Of a DNA stretch of 21,046 nt, positions 15,298-21,046 are shown piece after piece; the first letter of the stretch is position 1, and the number at the start of each line of letters is the position of its first letter. Both the position numbers and the translations under genes were made by a program. The DNA lies in NCBI GenBank assembly GCA_039927975.1, contig JBDSTZ010000438.1, positions 1-21,046 of the forward strand, read 5' to 3'. The notes beneath the pieces are model-generated. The model was not told the DNA's origin and made no database searches. It saw only the letters and a program-made list of their open reading frames with translations. Origin of the DNA: JBDSTZ01 sp039927975 (lineage in GTDB: Bacteria > Pseudomonadota > Gammaproteobacteria > Burkholderiales > Burkholderiaceae_D).

Positions 15298-16251
15298 ATG
15301 GACTTCGACGAGCTGCGCATTTTCGCCCGCGTGGCCGATCTGGCCAGTTTCAGCCGCGCGGCGGAGCAGCTCGGCCTGGCCAAGGGCCACGTCTCGACCT
15401 CTGTGCGTCAGCTCGAAGCGCGCCTGGGCACCCGCCTGCTGCACCGGACCACGCGCAGCGTGCGCCTGACCGAGGATGGCGCCCATTTTCTGGAGCGCTG
15501 CAAGGAATTGCTGGCCGAGGCCGAGCAGCTGCAAGTGATGTTCCTTCCCGCCGCCAGCGGCTTAACCGGGCGCCTGCGGATCGACTTGCCCAACTCCCTG
15601 GCGCGTGACGTCATCATTCCGCGCCTGCCCGAATTCCTGCGCGCCCATCCCCTGCTGGAAGTGGGCATCAGCACCACCGACCGCCGGGTCGACCTGGTGC
15701 ACGAGGGTTTCGATTGCCTGCTGCGGGTTGGCGCGCTTGGCGACGCCGAGCTGGTGGCGCGCCCGCTCGGCGCGATGCGGATGGCCAACGCCGCCAGTCC
15801 GGCCTACCTGCGCCAGTACGGCGTGCCGCACACCCTGGCCGACCTGGCGCGGCACCGCGTGGTGCATTACGCGCCGAGCCTGAGCGCGAGCGACGCGCGC
15901 TGGGAGTATGTCGACCGGGCCGACGGCGGTCGCCAGACGCTGCCGGTGGCGGCCGCCGTGGCGGTGAACGGCACCGACGCCTACCAGGGCGCGGCGCTGG
16001 CGGGCCTCGGCATGATCCAGGCGCCCGCGCTGGGCTTGCGCCATTTATTCGATCAGGGATTGCTGGTGCCGGTGCTGCCGGCCCACACCGCCGCGCCGAT
16101 GCCGGTGTCGCTGCTGTACGCCAACCGGCGCCAGCTCGCGCCGCGCGTGCAGGCGATCATGAGCTGGCTGTCCGAGCTGATCACGCCGATCCTGGCGGCC
16201 GATCTGGACGCGCCCCCGGCCACCCACCACGCACGGAGAGAGGGAGGCTAG
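15298..16251 (+). CDS. LysR-family transcriptional regulator
   Basis: The regulator has 317 residues. The N-terminal helix-turn-helix (about 17-37, ASFSRAAEQLGLAKGHVSTSV) and linker helix RQLEARLGTRLLHRTTRSVRLTEDG are typical. A substrate-binding domain follows from about 90 (LTGRLRIDLPNSLARDVIIPRLPEFL). The style matches the CrgA/AaeR-like branch common in proteobacteria. AGGAGG at 15288-15293 gives an excellent ribosome site for the ATG at 15298. It probably controls the divergent SDR gene and itself. Its TAG overlaps the convergent glycosyltransferase stop within CTAG at 16248-16251, so the two genes share no terminator space. Confidence 0.95.
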   Translation: MDFDELRIFARVADLASFSRAAEQLGLAKGHVSTSVRQLEARLGTRLLHRTTRSVRLTEDGAHFLERCKELLAEAEQLQVMFLPAASGLTGRLRIDLPNSLARDVIIPRLPEFLRAHPLLEVGISTTDRRVDLVHEGFDCLLRVGALGDAELVARPLGAMRMANAASPAYLRQYGVPHTLADLARHRVVHYAPSLSASDARWEYVDRADGGRQTLPVAAAVAVNGTDAYQGAALAGLGMIQAPALGLRHLFDQGLLVPVLPAHTAAPMPVSLLYANRRQLAPRVQAIMSWLSELITPILAADLDAPPATHHARREGG

Positions 16252-17801
16252 GCGCGCGCGGCGAAGCGTTGCAGCGCCAGTTCGCAGGCGGCGCGCAACG
16301 AGGCGTGCGACTGCGCCAGATCGAGTTCGCCGCGGAAGCGTTCGCGCATCGCCGCGCCGAGCGCGGCACGCCGTTCGGGCGAATCGATCAGTTGTTCCAG
16401 CGCGGCGAACATGGCGTCCTCGCCGGCCATCGCCATCGGTCCGACCTTGTTGCCGGCGTCGCCGTCGGCCAGCGCCAGCACCGGCACGCCTTCGGCCATC
16501 GCTTCGGCCACGCTCAGGCCACCGCCCACGCGCGGCGGATTGACGTACAGGTCGCAGCAGCGGTTCACCGCGCGCAGGTCGCCACGGTAGGCCAGCGAGA
16601 CGACCGAGCCGGGCGCCGCCGCCTTCAAGGCCGGTGGCAGCGCGCCGTTACCGCCCACCAGCAGCCAAACCACGTGCGGATGCCGCTTGAGCAGGTCCAG
16701 CATGCGCTGCGCCCACGCTCCCTGAATCTCGTCGCCCAGGCGCGCGCCGATCGTCAGCAGCACGATCGCGTCGTCGGGCAGGCGCAAGGCGCTGCGCTTG
16801 AGCGCGGCCGGCGCCTCCTTGAGCGCAACGCGGTACGGATGATAGTGCCCGCGCGCCGGCGGAATGCTGTCGCCCCAGTCGGCGCTGTCCTGGCCGGCGC
16901 GCGCGGGATCGGCCGTCAGCCAGACGTCCACCGGCGCCATCAGCGGCAGCGCGTGCACGTTCAAGCCCAGCACGGGGCGCGCCTGGTAGAGCGGGAACAT
17001 CAGCGGCGAGCCGAAACCGACGAGCATCACCAGGTCGGGGTCGAAGCCGGCGATTCGGCCCAGCATGTCTTGCCAGCGCCCCATCATCGACAGGCGCGAA
17101 TCGGCCACGCTGGCCGTTACCCCGGGCGGCAGGCGCGCTTCCAGGCCCTCGACGCGCAGCGGCACGCTGACCACCGGCTCGTTGGTGCTGAGGTAATGGT
17201 GCATATTCGGCTGCTGCTGTTCCTGGCAGGAGAACAGCGCCACCTCGAAACCGAGCTCCCTGAGCAGGAAGGCTTGCTGCAAGCCCATCTCGGTGGGCGG
17301 ATGCCACAGGTCGCCGATATTCGGCATCACCAGCGCCACCTTGCGCAGACTGTCGACCGGACGACGCGCGATGCCGCCGGCGGCGCCCAGCTGCTCGCCG
17401 GCGCTGCGCAGCAGCTCGGGCAGCGCCGCCGCCCGCAAGGAGTCGCAGAACACGCGGTGGCCCTGGTGGGCGACCGTGGCGCGTCCCGCCTGGAAATTGG
17501 CGAACGCCATCACGCGTTCGACGTCGACCGGCGTGAGCGCCAGCAGCAGGCGGGCCGCCTCCTGCAGGTCGGCCGGCTGGCGGCGCATGTCGGCCAGCAA
17601 GGTGGCGCGCATGAAACCGGCCACCTGGTCGGCCGGCAGGCGGCGCTCCAGCGCGTCGCAGACAAAGTCCCGCCGTTGCGGGCTGGGGTCGTGGTTGAAC
17701 ATGTCGACCAGCGTGTGCCAGCGAAAACTGGCGCTGGGATCGAGGGCGAGCTGATCGATCGCATCCTGCAGCAGCATCATGGTAGTGAGGGACTCCGTCA
17801 T
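16248..17801 (-). CDS. GT-B fold glycosyltransferase of unknown specificity
   Basis: The protein has 517 residues and no signal peptide or membrane helix. Residues 1-150 are helical with an irregular repeat-like character. The GT-B pair of Rossmann domains follows, from VALVMPNIGDLWHPPTEMGLQQAFLLRELG onward. The nucleotide-sugar half contains LLTIGARLGDEIQ and DLYVNPPRVGGGLSVAEAMAEGVPVLAL (to about 444). Its E-x3-E acidic pair (E433, E437) lies where GT4 and GT41 enzymes hold the donor. Similar soluble proteins modify proteins or secreted polymers, but no acceptor gene is adjacent. The start at 17801 is uncertain: no ribosome site is visible, and MMLLQ at 17780 is an alternative. It is convergent with LysR and overlaps it by four bases. 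Confidence 0.8.
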   Translation of the reverse strand: MTESLTTMMLLQDAIDQLALDPSASFRWHTLVDMFNHDPSPQRRDFVCDALERRLPADQVAGFMRATLLADMRRQPADLQEAARLLLALTPVDVERVMAFANFQAGRATVAHQGHRVFCDSLRAAALPELLRSAGEQLGAAGGIARRPVDSLRKVALVMPNIGDLWHPPTEMGLQQAFLLRELGFEVALFSCQEQQQPNMHHYLSTNEPVVSVPLRVEGLEARLPPGVTASVADSRLSMMGRWQDMLGRIAGFDPDLVMLVGFGSPLMFPLYQARPVLGLNVHALPLMAPVDVWLTADPARAGQDSADWGDSIPPARGHYHPYRVALKEAPAALKRSALRLPDDAIVLLTIGARLGDEIQGAWAQRMLDLLKRHPHVVWLLVGGNGALPPALKAAAPGSVVSLAYRGDLRAVNRCCDLYVNPPRVGGGLSVAEAMAEGVPVLALADGDAGNKVGPMAMAGEDAMFAALEQLIDSPERRAALGAAMRERFRGELDLAQSHASLRAACELALQRFAARA

Positions 17802-18020
17802 TACGCGCAGTCTTTATGAATTGCGGGTAAAGACCATTGTAGTGGCTGCGTCCACCAAATGCGCTGCCAGAACGACATTTTTAAGGCTGGAAGACAACAG
17901 ATTCAGCGTTGTTAACGCAATGTGTTAACCAGATAAAACTTGCCACTGTGGACGCAATATAATAGATTCGCTAGGGTTTCAATTCCATCAATATAAACAC
18001 GCAACAATCGGGAGAGACGA
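17802..18020. promoter_or_regulatory. Divergent regulatory region with GTTAAC repeats
   Basis: GTTAAC palindromes lie at 17911-17916 and 17924-17929, 13 bp start to start. The first sits inside GCGTT-GTT-AACGC. TTGCCA at 17940-17945 with TAGATT at 17963-17968 (17-bp spacer) is a possible promoter for the operon at 18021. A perfect TATAAT at 17958-17963 overlaps it but lacks a good -35. The other half of the gap would hold the promoter of the minus-strand glycosyltransferase gene. Confidence 0.45.
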
Positions 18021-18803
18021 GTGGACAATCTGGGCAGCAACGACGGCGTGTCGGCGGAGAAAAAGAAGGTCTGGGCCGTGCGCGCCGTGGCGGTGTTGGG
18101 CGGCATCGGCCTGCTCGCCGTGCTGGCGCCGGTGATCTGGGGCGCGGTCAGTGGCGGCATGGGACTGATCGCGCTGGCGATCGTCGCGGCGGTCGGCGTC
18201 GGACTGTTTCAAACCCTGCCCTTGTTAGGCCAGAAACTTGAGAACCGCCTGCTTGCCGCACGCAAGGCCGAGGCGCGCGCCAATCCGATCGAGCAGTTGC
18301 AGAACTTCCTGTTGCAAAAGCGTCAGCGCGTGGTCGCCTTCAAGGAGGCGGTGGTGCGCATCGGCGCGCAGATCAAGAGCATGTCCGACATGATCGAAGA
18401 GCGCAAGCGCCAGAAGCCCGGCTACGACGCGACCAAGCAGGAGAACGCGGTCAAGGCCATGCGCGAGGCGCACCGCCTGCTGGTCGACAAGTACAAGAAC
18501 GCCGAGCAAGCGCTCGAGCAACTGAGCGACGTCATCGAAGACAAGAAGTTCGAGTGGAAGTTCGGCCAGGCCGGCCAGGCGGCGATCCAGAATCTGAACG
18601 CCACCAGCGGCCAGGAGTTGCTCAACCAGATGCTGGCCGACGAAGCCTTCGACAGCGTGCGCGACAATTTCAACCAGGTGTTTTCGGAACTGGAAATGGA
18701 GGCGGCCAAGCTCAGCACCGCCAAGGAAATGTCGTTCGACGATGGCATGACGATCGATCTGTCGTCCATCCAGATCGGCGCCAATGACAAGGTAGGGAGA
18801 TAA
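18021..18803 (+). CDS. Two-helix membrane protein with long cytoplasmic coiled coil
   Basis: I do not recognise a named family. The protein has 260 residues from a GTG at 18021, supported by GGGAG at 18010-18014. A lysine-rich N-terminus (EKKKVW) precedes two hydrophobic helices (about 19-40 and 48-66), so both ends should face the cytoplasm. Residues 75-185 are strongly charged and helical, a probable coiled coil. A second helical stretch ends near 240, followed by a short acidic tail. The helical body loosely recalls PspA/IM30-type proteins, but the PspA start is missing and membrane helices are added. It is the first gene of an apparent operon. The next ATG comes three bases after the stop, within reach of the AGGGAG that overlaps the end of this gene. 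Confidence 0.8.
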   Translation: MDNLGSNDGVSAEKKKVWAVRAVAVLGGIGLLAVLAPVIWGAVSGGMGLIALAIVAAVGVGLFQTLPLLGQKLENRLLAARKAEARANPIEQLQNFLLQKRQRVVAFKEAVVRIGAQIKSMSDMIEERKRQKPGYDATKQENAVKAMREAHRLLVDKYKNAEQALEQLSDVIEDKKFEWKFGQAGQAAIQNLNATSGQELLNQMLADEAFDSVRDNFNQVFSELEMEAAKLSTAKEMSFDDGMTIDLSSIQIGANDKVGR

Positions 18804-18806
18804 CCG

Positions 18807-19007
18807 ATGTTCTGGACATTCATACGCTGGGGCGGCACCGTGGCCATCATCGTGCTGGTGCTGGCGGCGGTTTTCGCCGGCGGCCAGCAGCCGCAGCCGG
18901 TCCATCCGTGGCAGCAAGGCGAGCCGGTGCAGCCGGGCCAGCAAGACCAGCCGGTCACGGTCCAGCCGGCCGAGCCGCCGCCGGCCAACAAGAATTTCAA
19001 TCTTTAG
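18807..19007 (+). CDS. Small single-pass protein with Pro/Gln-rich tail
   Basis: The product has 66 residues and no family is recognised. One hydrophobic helix (about 9-24, GGTVAIIVLVLAAVFAG) is preceded by a single Arg. A 40-residue low-complexity tail rich in Pro, Gln and Val follows (QQPQPVHPWQQGEPVQPGQQ). With the Arg inside, the tail would be periplasmic, in the same compartment as the downstream binding protein. AGGGAG at 18794-18799 is a strong ribosome site inside the end of the upstream gene, and the spacing to its neighbours supports a real gene. It could be a linker or interaction partner. Function is unknown. Confidence 0.72.
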   Translation: MFWTFIRWGGTVAIIVLVLAAVFAGGQQPQPVHPWQQGEPVQPGQQDQPVTVQPAEPPPANKNFNL

Positions 19008-19032
19008 TCGCGTCATAAAAAAGGAAACACGC

Positions 19033-20010
19033 ATGAAAAATACTCTGTTGATCGCGCTGCTGTTCGCACTGGGCACGTCCGCGGCGCAGGCCGCCAAAGT
19101 CGACGGCGCGCCGGCCCCCGCCTGCGAAGGCTTGAAGGTCGCCACCGGCCCGGCCGGCAAGGGTTACTCGAAGCTGTACGCCGACGTCGTGCGCGCCGCC
19201 AAGGGCTCGATCGCGCTGTGCGAAGTCAACACCGAAGGCGGCCTGGACAACCTGACCACGCTGTCGATCAAGAAGGCCGACGTCGGCATCGTGCCGATGG
19301 ACGCGCTCAAGAAAATGGCCGAGGGCGACAGCAACATCGCCGGCTTGCTGGTGGTCGCCTCGCTCAACAGCAATTACCTGCACATCGTCACCTCGGCCAA
19401 CGGCTACACCTTCGAAGGGCCGAAAAAATTCGGCGTCATGAAGGGCGACACCAAGACCGTGCGCATCACCAAGCTGTCGGACTTGCGCGGCGCCCCGGTC
19501 GCGCTGGTCGGCTCGGCCCAGCTGCTGGTGCGCCAGCTCGACAAGTCGCTCGGCTACAACATGCAGTACCTGGACGTCGACAGCGACGCCGACGCCTTCA
19601 AGAAAGTGCAGTCGGGCCAGGCCTACGCCGCCTTCACCGTGGCCGGCTGGCCGCACGGCGGCATCAGCAAACTGAGCCAGAACAGCGGGTTGACCCTGGT
19701 CGGCTTCGACGCGCCGATCAGCGGCACCTACAATGTGCGCCCGTTCAGCTACAAGAACATCGGCGTCTACAATGTGCAGGCGCTGGCGGTGCAGAACGTG
19801 CTGGTCACGCGGCCTTTCAGCGGCAGCAAGACGGCCGACGTGGCCGCGCTCAAGCACGTGCTCGACCGCGAACTGCCTGAATTGAAGGATGGCGATTTCG
19901 AGCCGGGCTGGAACGAGATCAAATCGCTCGACGCGAATGTCGACTGGGCCCGCTTCCAGAGCGGCGGCGCGGTGGCGGCGACGGCAGCGGCCAAGCCGAA
20001 GAAGAAGTAA
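19033..20010 (+). CDS. TAXI-like periplasmic solute-binding protein
   Basis: The protein has 325 residues with a signal peptide (MKNTLLIALLFALGTSAAQA) and no lipobox. The mature start has CEGLKVATGPAGKGYSKLYADVV, resembling the TAXI receptors of TRAP transporters, and NTEGGLDNLTTLSIKKADVGIVPMDAL fits the same fold. LSDLRGAPVALVGS opens the second lobe. Two cysteines (in PACEG and ALCEV) could form a disulfide. The last ten residues are a basic KPKKK tail. AAGGA at 19021-19025 supports the ATG. No TRAP membrane subunits are seen within this window, so it may serve a distant transporter or act as a ligand sensor with the two upstream membrane proteins. A strong terminator follows. Confidence 0.8.
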   Translation: MKNTLLIALLFALGTSAAQAAKVDGAPAPACEGLKVATGPAGKGYSKLYADVVRAAKGSIALCEVNTEGGLDNLTTLSIKKADVGIVPMDALKKMAEGDSNIAGLLVVASLNSNYLHIVTSANGYTFEGPKKFGVMKGDTKTVRITKLSDLRGAPVALVGSAQLLVRQLDKSLGYNMQYLDVDSDADAFKKVQSGQAYAAFTVAGWPHGGISKLSQNSGLTLVGFDAPISGTYNVRPFSYKNIGVYNVQALAVQNVLVTRPFSGSKTADVAALKHVLDRELPELKDGDFEPGWNEIKSLDANVDWARFQSGGAVAATAAAKPKKK

Positions 20011-20031
20011 GCGCAGCACCCACGCAGCCAT

Positions 20032-20056
20032 ACAGCCCCGCCCGGGGCTGTTTTTT
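20032..20056 (+). terminator. Intrinsic terminator of the coiled-coil/TAXI operon
   Basis: ACAGCCCC (20032-20039) pairs with GGGGCTGT (20044-20051) around GCCC, followed by a T run to 20056. It closes the operon that begins at 18021. Confidence 0.93.
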
Positions 20057-20480
20057 CGTGTGCGCGCTGTTTCATTTTCCGCCTGTGCGAGCTTCCCTAG
20101 TTCGCCTGCGCGCGGTTTCAATGCAGCGCTGCCAGCGTCATGAAGGACGGTGGCGCGCGGGTCGACTCTGTTAAACTTCGAGTACTGTTGCGTTTGCCCC
20201 GATCCGGTACGCCGTCACGCCGCTGTCCATCCCGCCAGGGACGACGCGGGTCCGCCGGCCCGAAGTTCACGAGTGTTGCTCGATTGGGAAGCAAGCGCGA
20301 CGGCGTGTACCGTTTCCACGCGCTGCCATCGGCAGGTCAGCAGAATGTATCGAGGTGCGACCATCGGCGCCGGCCAGGCCGCCGCTGAGCCGCGTGCGCG
20401 TGCGCACGAGGTTCCTGCACGAGCTACCCGTCTGTCGACCGCCGAGCGGCGCACTCCATCGATGTTCCCAAGGGATGCCC
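20057..20480. other. 424-bp stretch without a convincing gene
   Basis: Open frames here (for example plus 20140-20388 and minus 20215-20487) give Arg-rich, low-sense proteins with no recognisable motif. I see the inverted repeat TTGCT/AGCAA around 20276-20294 and GC-rich alternating CGTGCGCGTGCGCACG near 20393. It should contain the promoter of the acyl-CoA dehydrogenase-like gene, but no good -35/-10 pair was identified. Confidence 0.45.
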
Positions 20481-21046
20481 ATGTCATATCACGCCACGCT
20501 CAGCGCCATCATCAACGACACCATCGCGCCCGCCGCGACCACCACCGACCGCGAGGCGCGCTTTCCGCGCGCGGCCATCAAGGCGCTGGGCGAGGCCGGC
20601 CTGCTCGGCCTGGTGAGCGCGCGCGAGGTCGGCGGCATGGGGCTCGGCTTGGCCGAGGCGGCCAACGTGATCGAATCGATCGCCAAGGCTTGTCCGTCGA
20701 CCGCGATGGTCGTCTGCATGCATTACTGCGCCACCACAGTGCTCGAACAGCACGGCGGCGAAACGCTGCGGCGCGACATCGCCGCCGGCCACCACCTGTC
20801 GACCCTGGCCTGGTCCGACAACGGTTCGCGCAGCCACTTCTGGGCCGCCGTCGGCAGCGCGCGCCAGGACGGCGACGCGGTGGTGATCGACGGCGCCAAG
20901 TCGATGGTCACCTCGGCCGGCGAAGCCAATTCCTATGTCTGGTCGACCGCGCCGATGGCGGCCGAGGGCATGAGTACCCTGTGGTACGTCGACAGCAGCA
21001 GCAGCGGCCTGTCGGAAGTGAAGTATTTCGATGGCCTCGGCTTGCG
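20481..21046 (+). CDS. Acyl-CoA dehydrogenase family protein, 3'-truncated by window edge
   Basis: The first 188 residues of a flavoprotein of the acyl-CoA dehydrogenase superfamily are visible, and the frame is open to the right edge. The N-terminal helical domain contains FPRAAIKALGEAGLLGL and REVGGMGLGLAEAANVIESIAKACPSTAMV, and the middle beta domain begins with STLAWSDNGSRSHFW and ends in VIDGAKSMVTSAGEANSYVW. AAGGGA at 20470-20475 supports the ATG at 20481. The FAD-contact segment, usually like TEPxAGSD, is altered to AWSDNGSR. This fits divergent members, including flavin-dependent monooxygenases of the DszC type, as well as true dehydrogenases. The catalytic base region is beyond the window. 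The gene is not part of the operon upstream, which is terminated. Confidence 0.88.
   Translation, partial: MSYHATLSAIINDTIAPAATTTDREARFPRAAIKALGEAGLLGLVSAREVGGMGLGLAEAANVIESIAKACPSTAMVVCMHYCATTVLEQHGGETLRRDIAAGHHLSTLAWSDNGSRSHFWAAVGSARQDGDAVVIDGAKSMVTSAGEANSYVWSTAPMAAEGMSTLWYVDSSSSGLSEVKYFDGLGL

Noticed and set aside
15714..17819. Plus-strand open frame of 701 codons across LysR and the glycosyltransferase
   Set aside because: It is an out-of-frame read of LysR continuing antisense to the GT-B gene, with composition typical of a shadow.
17941..17956. GCCACTG as a cobalamin riboswitch element
   Set aside because: Only this short box matches, with none of the surrounding helices, and it lies in a probable promoter rather than a transcribed leader.
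17940..17963. TTGCCA and TATAAT as a promoter pair
   Set aside because: The spacer is only 12 bp. The TTGCCA box fits better with TAGATT at 17963-17968 with 17 bp between.

Overview
The window is a GC-rich chromosomal stretch from a betaproteobacterium. The ordinary housekeeping genes (rho, a zinc-free bL31 gene, tRNA-Leu), TTGCCG-type -35 boxes and protein sequences look like Oxalobacteraceae (Massilia, Duganella or Janthinobacterium relatives). That placement is inferred from protein and codon style and was not tested by a search.

Positions 1-2440 hold rho, a small membrane-anchored coiled-coil gene built from 33-bp tandem repeats, and rpmE (type B L31). rho and rpmE each end in a strong intrinsic terminator. 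Positions 2490-7011 carry a GT-C type membrane glycosyltransferase, a two-helix membrane protein of unknown function and, convergent to them, a large APC-superfamily permease with a soluble C-terminal domain. A tRNA-Leu(CAA) with clear promoter and terminator follows at 7152-7238, then a PAS-GGDEF diguanylate cyclase on the minus strand.

Positions 8534-14398 form the most coherent accessory module. A HutC-type GntR regulator is divergent from a tightly packed operon encoding an ABC ATPase, a periplasmic binding protein, a permease (all SsuABC/TauABC-like) and a 797-residue PHP-type metallohydrolase that overlaps the permease gene by ATGA. Two palindromes lie in the divergent promoter region. 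There is no sulfonate oxygenase, so the expected job is uptake of a small compound followed by hydrolysis. The substrate cannot be read from the sequence.

Positions 14408-17801 hold an SDR oxidoreductase divergent from a LysR regulator, with a perfect inverted repeat between them, and a GT-B glycosyltransferase whose stop codon overlaps the LysR stop. Positions 18021-20010 are a second uncharacterised operon: a two-helix membrane protein with a long cytoplasmic coiled coil, a 66-residue single-pass protein with a Pro/Gln-rich tail, and a TAXI-like periplasmic binding protein with no TRAP permease nearby. It ends in a strong terminator. After a 424-bp stretch without a convincing gene, an acyl-CoA dehydrogenase family gene runs off the right edge.

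The best candidates for undescribed biology are the GntR/ABC/PHP module, the coiled-coil/TAXI operon and the hendecad-repeat membrane protein between rho and rpmE.
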